Of a DNA stretch of 64,000 bases, positions 21,611-33,375 are shown in pieces. The position numbers were made by a program, and so were the translations under genes. Every line of letters begins with the position of its first letter. The stretch's first letter is position 1. Source of the DNA: Omphiscola glabra (taxonomy: Eukaryota > Mollusca > Gastropoda > Lymnaeidae). The DNA lies in contig OZ024798.1 of the NCBI GenBank assembly GCA_964017045.1, positions 9,507,793-9,571,792 on the forward strand, in the 5' to 3' direction. The notes beneath the pieces were generated by a model. It made no database searches, was not told the origin of the DNA, and saw nothing but the letters and a program-made list of their open reading frames with translations.

Positions 21611-21874
21611 TGCAGGGAATAGAAGAAAGTATTGACACTAGTTTACTACACATCAGTCTTGTAGGGACTAGGAGAAAGTGTTGACACTAGTTTACTACAC
21701 ATCCGTCTTGTAGGGACTAGGAGAAAGTGTTGACACTAGTTTACTACACATCAGTCTTGTAGGGACTAGGAGAAAGTGTTGACACTAGTTTACTACACAT
21801 CAGTCTTGTAAGGACTAGGAGAAAGTGTTGACACTACTTTAATACACATCAGTCTTGCAGGGACTAGGAGAATG
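21607..21874. repeat. 49-bp minisatellite, about 5.5 copies
   Basis: The unit is 'cagtcttgtagggactagg' + 'agaaagtgttgacact' + 'agtttactacacat'. It starts directly at the end of the GC-rich element. The following 21,875-22,160 has no recognised feature. Confidence 0.92.
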
Positions 21875-22164
21875 CAACTGAGTTCTTGACTAACAACTTG
21901 TTTCTGTGGCAGTACTGAGGTGACCTGACCTCTAGACAACGCATTATCCGTCACAGTAAGTACTCATCAAACCAGTCAAGGGCCCACATCTGTCATATCA
22001 ACCGTAACCATTCGCAACAGCGAGCCTGTCAACCATACAAGTCCTTACCATGTTTTTTTCTGAAGCTATCATTGTGTTTTGGGGTTTCTACTTACTATTC
22101 TATCTTTTCCATTTAATCCACTCTGGATATAAAAATGTGAAATAATATTTTTGTTGATTGGTCT

Positions 22165-22440
22165 TTACGTATGATATACAAGTCTTCTCTTTTGGTTGAA
22201 CTTGTCTCTCTTTTATTTCAGAAGCCACGCCCATTATTGATTTCTGTTCAATATCATAGTTTGGTCTTCAATTTTGAAACACGTGTCTGTTGTTGCCTGT
22301 ATATTCGGATGGTCCTTGCCAATGTTAATGTTTATTTTCCATTTGAAAGTTGTTTGACTTTTCCGATATTGTTTGTCTATTATAATGATGTTTGTCTATT
22401 ATAATGATGTTTGTCTATTTTTTATCTTAGGGTCTACTAG
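22165..22440 (+). repeat. dispersed repeat, copy 2 of 3 ('atatacaagtcttctctttt' type)
   Basis: Matches 16,480-16,768 and 53,806-53,960: 'tgatatacaagtcttctctt', 'cagaagccacgcccattatt' and 'ttcaattttgaaacacgtgt'. Ends with three tandem 'ataatgatgtttgtctatt' words at 22,380-22,420. Confidence 0.7.
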
Positions 22441-22549
22441 GAATACATGAAATTATATATCAACCAAGTTCCATTGAAAAGAAATACATTTATGTTTTCT
22501 GACAACACTACTTATAAACTTATTAAAACTGTTCAAGTATATATCTATT

Positions 22550-23165
22550 TTATTGGGTTAGTAAAACAACTGAAATGATTGTGTATGAAACAAAAAAGAA
22601 ATGTTAGTCCTTTAAATAGTACCGTGCAAAAAAGTTTTGGAAGGGAGAGTAAATATTAATTACATATAATTTTTTTACTTAAAGGGAAATAAGTATTTTA
22701 GTTTTTGTTGTTGTATTTCAGGAATTTCAGGGTCATATTATTTTTAGCTTTTTTTGTTCTAGAAATGTAATTTCAAAATTATTTTGGCAGACATTTTAGT
22801 CAAAAAAGTTAAAACTCTTTAATATAATTTATATTAAATTAAAAACTTTAATTTATAATTTTTTACCTATAAATTAAATATTGTTCCCTATGCTAACCAA
22901 TGGCTTTAAGTCGAAGGCATTTGTACAAGTGGTCTTATCATTAAAAAATTAGTCTACTTGATATATATCCTTACAAACAAGGATGTGATGCAAATCAACT
23001 GCCCTACCATCTGGCATCCCGTCCTACCGTCCAGCCGCTCGCGCTACGCAATCCTCACACGTCAAATTGTCACCCCACGCCCGAATTCCCAATTAACATT
23101 TAACTTGTTGTAACACATTCCGACAATCTTCAGCCCCCCCCCCCCCCAAAAAAAAAAAAACATCA
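22550..23165 (-). repeat. reverse-oriented core-family copy ending in a (C)14(A)13 tract
   Basis: 'ggttagtaaaacaactg', 'acttaaagggaaataagt', 'ctaaccaatggctttaag' and 'cttacaaacaaggatgtgat' parallel 29,775-30,240 in order. At 23,132-23,160 a run of C is followed by a run of A. Confidence 0.65.
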
Positions 23166-23393
23166 GTTTTAGACCGATTTAGAGAACACCTCTATAATAT
23201 AAATAAAAAGACTCTCTGCCCGGTCTCCAAACTTTTCAATAGCACCAACCATGATGGCCTTTTGGACATTGCAGTTACTGGTATACTGTATACTAGTAAC
23301 ACAACGGATATGATCCATATGGAGAATACATTAATATCAAGATTTGGCACGTTAACTCCATGCGGGATAAACCAAATCCAAAATTTTACATAA

Positions 23394-23678
23394 CTCACGC
23401 CTCCAAACTGGGACACACGCCTCCAAACTGGGACACACGCCTCCAAACTGGGACACGGGCCTCCAAACTGGGACACACGCCTCCAAACTGGGACACGCGC
23501 CTCCAAACTGGGACACACGCCTCCGAACTAGGACACGGGCTTCTAAACTGGGACACACGCCTCCAAACTGGGACACACGCCTCCAAACTGGGACACATGC
23601 CTCCAAACTGGGACACACGCCTCCAAACTGGGACACATGCCTCCAAACTGGGACACACGCCTTCAAACTGGGACACTT
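23394..23678. repeat. 20-bp minisatellite, 14 copies
   Basis: The unit is 'gcctccaaactgggacacac' (20 bp) with gggc, cgc and atgc variants. Period 20 is not a multiple of three, so the open frames it creates (SQFGGV-type) are 20-residue cycles through all three frames and are not genes. Confidence 0.95.
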
Positions 23679-23926
23679 GTTGGCCATTTCGAGATTTAAT
23701 TTCCTAGACTTGATCCCATCTTAAGGATGGTGATGAAGCCACTTATTATGTGTTATCCATTACAGTTGTTTGTATACATCATATTAAATCTATTCGTTAT
23801 TTTTATAATGTATTGTATAATTATGTTTGAAAATAATCCTTTGCTGTACGCCGATGCTAGCCATACATGCTTGTGCCGAATATGGTTAAGACGAGTAAGG
23901 TTTTCCACGGAGTTAAGGATTGGAGA

Positions 23927-24203
23927 ATCCACTTACACATTAAGGTGATCTCTATATCGTACTGCTGTAACATCCACTTACACATTAAGGTGATCTCTAT
24001 ATCGTACTGCTGTAACATCCACTTACACATTAAGGTGATCTCTATATCGTACTGCTGTAACATCCACTTACACATTAAGGTGATCTCTATATCATAATGC
24101 TGTAACATCCACTTACACATTAAGGTGATCTCTATATCGTACTGCTGTAACATCCACTTACACATTAAGGTCATCTCTATATCGTACTGCTGTAACATCC
24201 ACT
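23927..24203. repeat. 45-bp minisatellite, 6 copies
   Basis: The unit is 'catccacttacacattaagg' + 'tgatctctatatcgtactgc' + 'tgtaa'. Copies differ at only a few positions. Its 15-residue frames on both strands are by-products. Confidence 0.95.
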
Positions 24204-24204
24204 T

Positions 24205-24790
24205 TCGTTGAGCCACGAGAAGTAACGAAGGAAAGGACTGGAAAATCCACCGCAACATTGAAGTAATCTCACTACTGAATGCTATATCCAGATCATCAGA
24301 ACAAGATAGATTGATAAGTTAAGTCTGAGCGGTCTGATCGTATACAATTATAATACAAAGCAAAGCGACTATTATGATTAGTGTAAGGCATTACGGGTAG
24401 CCAATATACATAATACAATAGAACCTAGACTTAAATTATATGAACTTTGTTCTTCATATCATTGGCTATCATAGAATAAATTGAAAGACTTTACGAAATG
24501 TCTGTTTGAAGTTTTTGATAGTTAGACATAAATGAACAAAATAATTATGTACCTTGGTGGGTGAATTTGATATATCTAAATAACCCTAGACACGATGAGG
24601 TATGACACTCAGACGAGAGTGGTTCCTAGACACGAACAGGTGTGACACTCATACGAGAGTGGTTCTTACACGTCCTTGGGAAACTAGTCTTTTCTTCTGA
24701 CATTTGATGCGTTCTCGGCTGTTAAAGGGTTCATAGTTTCTTTAAATTTGGACACCAGGAGGCGAGTCCAAACAGGAAAAGAAGATAAAG
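24205..24790. other. mostly unrecognised; one 2-copy ~43-bp direct repeat
   Basis: At 24,585-24,667 the phrase 'tagacacgatgaggtatgac' + 'actcagacgagagtggttc' is repeated once with small changes. The rest has no supported feature. Confidence 0.5.
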
Positions 24791-25256
24791 GTAAATCAAT
24801 GGTAGATGGGGAGATGGGGATCACTGGTGACATTATGATCATGAAGTTTTTTATCCTTAAGTGAAAGGATCGAATTTTGACGAATTTAAAATATATAAAA
24901 AAAGTTTAATAAGAGCGATTTGGTTTGTCATATAAAATGTTATATAAACTGATATTAACAATATATTTCTTTATTTTTCATTAAAATACATTTAAAAAAA
25001 ATAATAGTATAATTCTTTAGGTTAATTCAATAAATTTTTGTTAAGACACTAATAATGTTATTGAATCATTACAAAAAAATTATAACAAATGTCTCACAAA
25101 AACTTCAGTTAAATAAGTAAATTTGTTTATGAAAATTAATTAATTATTTCCCTTGAAAAAAATAATTTCCATATATCCAATATCTATAAACAAAAAAAAA
25201 CAACTCCATATTAACATTGTTAACTTGTAACTAGTCATAAGAGACGGAATAATCAA
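24790..25256 (+). repeat. core-family copy, left of array
   Basis: 'gatcactggtgaca', 'aaaggatcgaattttgacg', 'attatttcccttgaaaaaa' and 'ttaacttgtaactagtca' line up with 18,600-19,000. Confidence 0.65.
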
Positions 25257-25560
25257 CACATCGATCGTTGGAATAATCAACACATTGATCGTTGGAATAA
25301 TCAACACATTCATCGTTGGAATAATCAAAACATCGATCGTTGGAATAATCAACACATCGATCGTTGGAATAATCAACACATCGATCGTTGAAATAACCAA
25401 CACATCGATCGTTGGAATAATCAAAACATCGATCGTCGGAATAATCAACACATCGATCGTTGGAATAATCAACTCATCGATCGTTGGAATAATCAACATA
25501 TCGATCGTTGGAATAATCAACACATTGATCGTTGGAATAATCAACAGATCGATCGTTGGC
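25257..25560. repeat. 24-bp minisatellite, about 12-13 copies, inside a core-family copy
   Basis: The unit is 'cgatcgttggaataatcaac' + 'acat' (24 bp). The sister copy at 19,007-19,030 has a single 'cattgatcgttgg' unit in the same context (after 'aacttgtaattagtca', before 'gtcataaataaatg'). Period 24 gives open 8-residue frames on both strands without coding meaning. Confidence 0.95.
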
Positions 25561-26090
25561 AATGAAAAAATTTCAAAAGAAAACGTGTAACTAGTCGTAG
25601 ATATACTTTGAAATGATAAATAATATAAACCCTGCTATCTTGTTTACGTAAATATGTGTCATAAATAAATGCATGTAAAACATATTTACAGAAAATGTGT
25701 AATACATAACATTTTAAAAGAGATACAACAAATTGCATTAAATTTCTCCATCTTATTATTTTGTTTTCTCCGTATGTATGTAGAACATTTAAGATTAGAT
25801 TATTTTCACTGATGTACATACAATACGGCTGTTACACAAAATATTTCATTTGAGGATTTACATTTCAGGAAAACTTCAGGACGTACGTTTTTTTGATTCA
25901 GCTTTTCGTATCACTCATCTTTTCGTATCACTCACATTTTTGTATCACATCTTGTCGTGTTTTGGGATGTCGAGGATGTCGAAATGTAATTCAAATGACG
26001 TCATTATAACTACGTCACATTTCAAATATACTTCACCAACTTCTCCCAAACCTAAACATTTAATGTATTAAAAACATAAATAAAACCAAT
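25561..26090 (+). repeat. core-family copy, right of array
   Basis: 'tgataaataatataaac', 'gtgtcataaataaatg', 'atttacatttcaggaaaact' and 'aaatgacgtcattataact' parallel 19,085-19,560. Confidence 0.65.
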
Positions 26091-26159
26091 AATTCTTGTC
26101 ACATGCCTTTTAAAAGTTATGTGACAATACCTAGTTCCTAATTTGTGTTTAGGTTAATC

Positions 26160-26490
26160 CAGATATGACTAGTAGTAGGACAACTTGACTTACAAGATAA
26201 ACTCACTCAATGACTAGTTTCTTTATGACATTGAGACACAGCTAGTAGTAGGACAACTTGACTAACAAGATTAACTCACTCAATGACCAGTTTCTTTATG
26301 ACATTGAGAAACAGCTAGTAGTAGGACAACTTGACTAACACGCTAAACTCAATGACCAGTTTCTTTATGACATTGAGACACGACTAGAAGTAGAAAGACT
26401 TGACTAACAAGATAAACTCACTCAATGACCAGTTTCATTATGACATTGAGACACGGCTAGTAGTAGAAGAAAGTGACTAACGAGATAACA
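26160..26490. repeat. ~72-bp minisatellite, about 4.5 copies
   Basis: The unit includes 'gctagtagtaggacaacttg', 'actaacaagataaactcact' and 'caatgaccagtttctttatg' + 'acattgaga'. One copy has a short internal deletion (26,340-26,347). A single partial unit occurs at 33,713-33,750 ('gacaaactcactcaatgacc' + 'agtttct'). Confidence 0.9.
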
Positions 26491-26499
26491 CAGGCTACT

Positions 26500-26930
26500 G
26501 AAATAACTAAAGACCTACTAAAATGACTTTTGCCTACAGAAATGACCTGGTCCTACAGAAATGATTTGGCCCAACTTAAATGACCTGGTTCCAATAAAAT
26601 TACATGGGCCTACCGAAATAGCATCAGCCAACTGAAATGACCTGGTTCCAATAAAATTACCGAAATAGCATCAGCCAACTGAAATGCCCATACATCTTTA
26701 GTTTCTTTTTAACTGTTTTGGTCGCTCACCTACTTATTTTCTGTCACATTACTCTTGTTGTCTTGTCAGATGTTCCATTCTATAAGATGCTAGTTTTAAT
26801 CACTGAGATAAGATTACTGTGTTGACTCGTTCTAAATATTCACAGTTGTAATCATTGATATAAGACTAATGTGTTCACACGTTCCACATGTTGATATTTC
26901 AATCACTGAGCTAATATTTCAGTGTGGGTT
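26500..26930. repeat. short degenerate repeats
   Basis: 'gaaatgacctggttccaata' + 'aaattac' and 'cgaaatagcatcagccaact' recur at 26,580-26,690. A ~64-bp unit ('aatcactgagataagattac' / 'aatcattgatataagactaa') repeats about three times at 26,795-26,915. From 26,930 to 27,700 no further feature is recognised apart from a short (TG)n at 27,133. Confidence 0.6.
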
Positions 26931-27759
26931 AGGTAAAACTGAGACTTATGTTGGTCGGATTCAGTTGTGTGTTATACATGAGGCGAAGATTTTTTAAAAT
27001 TGTTTGGCAAATGTACAAAGAAAATATATGTTTATTTTCAAATATATTAAACTAAATTGTGCAATATCTAAATTTAGATCGTTTGAGTAAAAAAAATATA
27101 ATATTGAGATTGCAAAGTAGAGAAGTGTTTTGTGTGTGTGTGTGTGTTCTTTTTAAACACTTAAGTCATAGCAACCATATAGACACTTATTTGTTATTCG
27201 GTTTAACTGAAAACGCAATAGATAGACAAAACAATTTAAAAAGGTCATACATAGAAAGATCAATAGAAATATTTTGATGTCATATATCGACAAAACAATA
27301 GAAATATGTTGATATTGCTCATTTACACATTAGCAGAAAAATGGTGTTGTCATACATGGTTAAATCAACAGAATTATTGATATGTATACGATTTGACTAA
27401 TCTTCTGGCTGACATAAAACGATATTATCATTATTATTGGAATGGTCGATCACCGCGCTGCTAGCACATAAAATTCATAAACTTTTAAAACTTGTGATGT
27501 TTGGTTTACCATTTCGTTTAAAAAAGAAAATTAAAACACTTCTCTTCAATTGTGGGTTAAATGTGAAGCCCATCAAAAAATAATCAACATCTGGGTAAAA
27601 GTTTAACAAGAAAAATCGTCATTTTCGTGACCAACAAACCCACATCGTCTAAACACATTAATTTTCAATTTTGAATTTTATTATTTTTGTTCATGTCTAT
27701 CATGCTTTAAGTCTCTGTTATGTATTGTAATAATTCAGTGCATGTGTACAATATATCTA

Positions 27760-28330
27760 TATGACAACCGAGGCTGGCCGAGGATCATTTGGTGTCGTGA
27801 AGTGGAAGCCTGGAGATTTTCTGTAGGCGGCCTATGTCCTAGGAAGGATCACAGACGTCGATGAGGTTCGGCTGCTGTTCCTCGAGGACTAAGAGGCGAA
27901 AGAAGAAGATGGAGGCAACTCAAGGGTAAGTGGAGATCACTAGTGACATATTGATAAATTATTTCATTTTAATATCCGGCTGGGAGAGTGTTTAAATAAC
28001 TTCATCTAATTTGTACATGCGAACATTGATATGGGAGATAGATGTCAGTCAATGGTATGTCTGTGTCTCTGGTAACATATTGATAATGACATATTTTATT
28101 GTAATCGTGGGGTTTGATAAATCTTCTACGTTTCAGCTCAATTAGACCTTAAGGAGTTGTTTATTTGATATTCCACAAAAAACAAATGGACTACGCGAGC
28201 TATTAGATTTTATTTTTATTTTTTCACGAACTATAAACATTATATTATCTATTATCAATACAATTAAGGATCGAATTCAAGTTTATTTAAAATGTAGATG
28301 CATCCACATTTTTTCATTTTTTTTTTGGGG
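27760..28330 (+). repeat. core-family fragment with a GC-richer leader
   Basis: 'agatggaggcaactcaaggg' + 'taagtggagatcact' (27,906-27,940), 'caaatggactacgcgagc' (28,182) and 'aaggatcgaattcaag' (28,267) are core landmarks. 27,770-27,900 is GC-richer ('gaggctggccgaggatcat', 'ctcgaggactaagaggcg') and unrecognised. The fragment ends at a T11-G13 tract (28,309-28,340). Confidence 0.55.
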
Positions 28331-28749
28331 GGGGGGGGGTTAAAAAAATTAATCTATTTTTTTCTATTTCATTAATAATAATAGAAACAAAATTAAAATT
28401 AAGCCACCCAAACCACATTTATCACTGGAAATAAATATGCATGAAACATAACATGTACTTAACCAAACTTTAAACAAGATATTAACAAGCCTAAGTAATG
28501 GACATTTAAATTTTCTGCCGGACATAAATATTTATAACATTTGCATTTCTGAAGCTGCTATATGAACTCTTTATTTTTTTTCAACATATTTTTACTTTAA
28601 CTGTAGCATTGCTAACGCTGTTCAACATAGAATGTGAACTATTTTTATGTACATTTCTTTACAATGATAATAAACAATTATTGTAAAAATTAGTTAATTT
28701 ATATACAGAATTACGTTTGCCTTTACACCACCTACCGTACTAAAATTAT

Positions 28750-29217
28750 CTATTGTAAAACGTGCTCTAACACTCCTTCACTTATCACGTGCTCAAATTC
28801 AGATCTCAGCAAGTAACGCTGGCTATTCTTCTTGAGCAAAATAATATTGCCATCTTGTGTTTCAAATTCTCCATGGTCCAACATACATCTTACCAAAGCA
28901 TAGAGTTTCTTTGGCGGCTTCATATCCTGTGTTAAATCCAGCCCACCACTTTCGTCTATAGACCTCATGTAGTTTGCAAGTAGCCGGTTGTACTGGTTGA
29001 ACCACTGGACCTCTTGTTCACACATATTATGTTTTACATCTGGTGGCAGAACACTCCCAAATTCCCAGCGCATCTTAAGTATTTGCTCTAAACGGTTGTA
29101 CAAGTAAGCTAATAAACAGCGTTTCTTTCTCTGTATTCCTGCATGTCGAAGTTGTATTGAAGACAACTGGTCTGTTTGCCATTCTGCAACACTGTGCGCT
29201 TTGTCTTTGTTGTTCAT
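28750..29217 (-). CDS. GINS1: GINS complex subunit 1 (PSF1), 5'-incomplete; retrocopy or last exon
   Basis: 155 codons ending in a TAG stop, from an ATG at 29,217 that is probably not the original start, because the frame continues only seven codons upstream to a stop. The protein matches the C-terminal three quarters of GINS1: IQLRH (21-25), RCLLAYLYNRL (33-43), RWEFGSVLP (50-58), QWFNQYNRLL (71-80), GLDLTQDMKPPK (92-103), LLKKNSQRYLL (127-137) and GVLEHVL (148-154). GINS1 is part of the GINS tetramer of the CMG replicative helicase and acts in the nucleus at replication origins. Animal GINS1 is about 195-200 residues, so ~45 N-terminal residues are missing here. There is no intron in 468 bp and no convincing splice acceptor. 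Repeats flank it on both sides. The reading frame is fully preserved while neighbouring repeats are decayed. No poly(A) tract directly follows the stop. 5'-truncated retrogene and true last exon both remain open. Confidence 0.88.
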   Translation of the reverse strand: MNNKDKAHSVAEWQTDQLSSIQLRHAGIQRKKRCLLAYLYNRLEQILKMRWEFGSVLPPDVKHNMCEQEVQWFNQYNRLLANYMRSIDESGGLDLTQDMKPPKKLYALVRCMLDHGEFETQDGNIILLKKNSQRYLLRSEFEHVISEGVLEHVLQ

Positions 29218-29279
29218 ATGAGGATTGTGGGCAATATATTATTTGGACTTGTTTTATAAAAAAGTAAAAATATTAAATT

Positions 29280-30330
29280 GCAAGCAAACATTTTCTAAAT
29301 AAATTTATAAAAATTTATACGTTTGACTTAATGTTGTAATGTATGTATTTTATAAAAAAAACTGTGAACCTCATTCTCTGGGTGAACATTGTATATTGTT
29401 CGCTATGCCTAACACAGCGTTTATTAAAATATGTATTGAAAATTTGATCCGCTGTGTTGTCTGAAGTTTTGTAGTCTGTTGCTGGTGTAGTCTGGTGTTG
29501 TTTTAGTAATGTTTTGATATATATGAATTTGGTAAATAGTTTGTTGTTTTTGAAGATGTTTTTGTAGTCTGAAGTTTATGTAGTCTGATGTTGGTGTTCT
29601 ATGAAGTTGGTATAGTCTGGTATATGTAAAGTTTGGTGTTATTTTCTTTTGTTGTTAGTGTATGGGATAGCATTATCAAGTTCCTGGATAAAATATATAT
29701 TTCTTTTTTTGTTTTGTTTTGGGCAACACGTTTTATTGACTCTATTTTTAATTGTTCAGTTGTATGTCTATCTTATCGGTTAGTAAAACAGATACAACTA
29801 ATGTGTATGAAATGAATATTGAAAATGTTATCGTACACCACAGTTTGGAAAGGGGGAGTAACTATTTAATAAAGCAAATTTTTCAACTTCAAGGGAAATA
29901 ACTCATTAAGTTATAGTTGTTAAAACACAGGATTTTCATGGTCATATTAATTTTAGTTATTTTTTTGTTTGTTATTGAAATGTAACTTAATACATGTTTT
30001 GGCAGAAGATTACTCATAATGACTTTTATTTTTGTTATATTTGTTAGAGTTCATTTTTAATATTATTCAGATTAATATAAAGTCTATAATTTAATATTTT
30101 ATCTTAAATATATTTTTGGTGCAATAAGCTTTATCAATGATTGACAATATCGCTTTCTAGCTTGAAATGGATTATCTTTAAAAGATAGTCCACTTTAATT
30201 CGATCTTTACAAATAAGGATATGATACACATAAACAGTCATCCGTGCGTCTTTGTTTTGCCTACTGACTGCTCGTGTTACGTCGGATGTCATATTGTCAC
30301 CCTACCGCTGAGCTGCAAGTTTACATATAG
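29280..30330 (-). repeat. reverse-oriented core-family copy
   Basis: 'ggttagtaaaacagatacaa' (29,778), 'aacttcaagggaaataactc' (29,886), 'aggattttcatggtcata' (29,929), 'gatagtccactttaattcga' (30,186) and 'acaaataaggatatgataca' (30,209) follow the same order as 22,550-23,000. 29,460-29,630 has short 'tgtagtctgatgttggtg' words. 30,340-30,660 is AT-rich with nothing recognised. Confidence 0.65.
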
Positions 30331-30667
30331 ACTTGTTGCCAAAATACACAATATTAATTTGTATCTGTTCTGAAAAAACATAATGGAATATTTGTATTAT
30401 AACTTTTTACTTACACAATTACTATTTATCCTAAACATATAAATCATTGCTTAAACAAATTAATAAAATTGGTCGAAAAGAATCAAGAAGTTAAGAGTTT
30501 GGTAAAGAAATTTGAGATAATTTGTATCCATTAAAATTTCAAAACATGTTTAGTTTTATTTAATTTTTTTTTTTTAGTATTTTAATTAGTAATATGATGG
30601 TCATATATTATTTTATATTTATTTTTGTTACAAATTGAACACTGGTCAGTTAAAGTCCTTATTATTC

Positions 30668-31090
30668 AAAATATTGTATAGACCAATAATTGACACAAAT
30701 TATTTTATATACCAATAATTGACACAAACTATTTTATAGACCAATAATTGACACAAACTATTTTATAGACCAATAATTGACACAAACTATTTTATAGACC
30801 AATAATTGACACAAACTATTTTATAGAATAACAATTGACACAAACTATTTTATAGACCAATAATTGACACACACTGTTGTTTAGACCAATAATTGACACA
30901 AACTATTTTATAGAATAACATTGACACAAACTGTTGTATAGACCAATAATTGACACAAACTGTTGTATAGACCAACAATTGACACACACTGTTGTTTAGA
31001 CCAATAATTGACACAAACTGTTGTATAGACCAATAATTGACACAAACTATTTTATAGACCAATAATTGACACAAACTATTTATAGAATAA
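30668..31090. repeat. 29-bp minisatellite, about 14 copies
   Basis: The unit is 'accaataattgacacaaact' + 'attttatag' (29 bp), with ttgtatag, ttgtttag and aataacaattg variants. Confidence 0.93.
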
Positions 31091-31215
31091 CAATTGACGT
31101 ACGATTTTATAACATACGATCAAAACCAACTTTACAACATAAGATCAATATCAACTTTAAAACGTAAAATCAATATAAACTTTAAATTTAAGATCAATAT
31201 CAAATTTACAATATA
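31091..31215. repeat. ~28-bp minisatellite, 4 copies
   Basis: The unit is about 'aacataagatcaatatcaac' + 'tttaaa'. More diverged than the preceding array. Confidence 0.8.
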
Positions 31216-31284
31216 TTGGAAATTTGGGTTGTTTCGTGTACAGAAATCACGACATTAATCCCACGAAAGTGGGATGGATAAATA

Positions 31285-31640
31285 AAGAGAGAGCGAGAGA
31301 GAGAGAGAGAGAGACAGACAGATAGAGAGAGAGAGTGAGAAAGACAGAGAGAAAGTATATGTGTGTATATTATTATTACTATTATTATTATTATTTTTAG
31401 TTGTCTTATATAGCGCGGTACCCCAGCCTAGGACTAGGCTCACCCCACTGTACATAAAAATATTAGAAAAAGAGACATAATCGTGACATAAAGGTGTATA
31501 AAGACAAAACAAAAACTAATGCATATTCACCCCAGAACTTTTACATGACAAGCCATGGGCGGCGGTCAGCAGCAGCGTTTGTCGGTCAGATGCGGGGAAT
31601 CAGTTTTAATTTGCTGTCATGTGACACACCACTGACAATA
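31285..31640. repeat. GA microsatellite, (ATT)n, and SINE-like fragment
   Basis: 'gagagagagagagagagaca' at ~31,290, then (ATT)n at 31,367-31,396, then 'tcttatatagcgcggtaccc' + 'cagcctaggactaggctcac' (31,401-31,443). The 'cttatatagcgc' core is shared with 17,535. The two halves around 'cctaggactagg' are near-palindromic. Tentative SINE-like remnant. Confidence 0.45.
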
Positions 31641-31979
31641 GCAAGTAATGTCTATGGACACCAGAGTAACTAAAATATGTACAATAATATATATTAGAGA
31701 CATTGATGTCTCAATTATGAGTTGATCATTTGTGAGAAATCACATTTCCATGATGAAATAATCTGTATCATAGCGATAGTGTTTAATAAAACTTACTTGA
31801 ATAAATGTCAACATATCCATGTGTCTAACATTATATTTGTAAAGTCATTTGACGTCATTTTATTTTATGGACGCCCAACGCGTTTTTTTAAACATATGAG
31901 TGTAACAAATTTAATAACTTTTTAAAAGCATGTAATAGAGACATATTTTGTACTTTTTAGTCTTTGAAGATGTAGTAGC

Positions 31980-33100
31980 TGTTAAATAAGTGCATTAAAA
32001 CATATGGCTAATAAAAGAGTGTGACAGCCATGAAACACAACCACATTAAATTTCAGTGGTGATCTTTCTGTAGTAAATATGTGTTTCTCATTGTTGATTG
32101 TTATCATGAACAAGTAACAATGCCTAAGGGAACTTTGCATTTAAAACAAGATATTACTATTATTTCCTACTCTTTAACTGAATTAAGTCAGAAGGTTATT
32201 AAAGGGAAAGTGGAACTCATCTGTGTCCTTCTAATCATATAAAATTTTATTTTTATCGGAGCTGTGTAAATGTACAATGATTTAACTAAATTGTACATCT
32301 GGAAATAAATAAAACATGAGATATGAGATAGAAGTAAGTCAATTTTCCGTGGGTATCATAATAGAATTGTCTTTGGGGATTGGTAATCTTTAAGTATTCA
32401 ACTCAGTTGGGTCACAGGAAGTTTGTAGAAATAAATGTAAGTTTCCACAACATACAAACTGATTATCGCGTCTAATAATAAGGCAATTATTATGAATTAT
32501 CAGACTTTTCATTTCCTATATATCCTTAAATATAAGAATCAATCTAAGCGAGCGGTCTTCTATTAGACACCGATTCGTTTTCATAATGTTGTAATAAACT
32601 TAAGTTAAACTTTTTAAGAAATATCAACTTATTTTAAAAAATAGGGAATAAAGTTTTCCATAAAACAAAATAAGGTAAAACCTAAAATATAATTTTGCGA
32701 TTTGAAGTCTATTTCATTTAAATTATGCCTAACCTTCTTACAAAAATAAACTTTTGTTAAAAAAATAAAATGTATATGAGTGTAAAAATCTTCAGTTATA
32801 TCCAGAAAATAATAATAATACAAATTAACCAATTGTCTCCCTTTAAATTAAAATTAATTATTTACACCACATTTTCAACAAAAAGAATAATAATATTAAT
32901 TGTAAGGGATTATTTTAAGTAATATCATCTAAAGTCTTCTTATTTTTTCATGCACATTTATGTCAGATATGTCCGAATGGAGAAAAGCGATTGCTTTTCT
33001 TTTTGTTGTAATCGTAGTTGAATAGTAGTGTTGCAAGGTTAACAATATATTTCTTAACAATAAACGCGCTTTTTATATAATTTAATATATCTTAAGTGAA
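31980..33100 (+). repeat. core-family copy
   Basis: 'acatatggctaataaaagag' (32,001), 'gtgatctttctgtagtaa' (32,060), 'atccttaaatataagaatc' (32,522), 'ccaattgtctccctttaaat' (32,830) and 'acgcgctttttatataattt' (33,064) follow family order. No coding content. Confidence 0.7.
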
Positions 33101-33277
33101 CCATCATTAAACAAAAGTCACATTAATGAAACATGTTTTATCAACTGCTAGACTTAAAACTATAATAGCGCTTTGCCTTAATGCCTGGTTGTGTTACAAT
33201 ACAGTATATTAAGTCTTTATCAAATAGCAAACCTATGGATTTGGAATATGAAGACATCCTTTGGAATAACATTGTGG

Positions 33278-33375
33278 TTTACATATTGGTCTCACATTAT
33301 ATACTTAAGTCAATGTGTGTGAAGGGCGCTCATTGGTCTCACATTATATACTTAAGTCAATGTGTATGAAGGGCG
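33278..33375. repeat. 47-bp direct duplication
   Basis: 'attggtctcacattatatac' + 'ttaagtcaatgtgt' + 'gaagggcgctc' occurs twice in direct succession with one substitution. A nascent two-copy tandem repeat. Confidence 0.9.

Noticed and set aside
22985..23090. tRNA-like words ('ggtagggcagttg', 'agcgcgagcgg' on the minus strand)
   Set aside because: No cloverleaf with anticodon stem and paired acceptor could be drawn. It belongs to a core-family copy with a diverged counterpart at 30,240-30,320.
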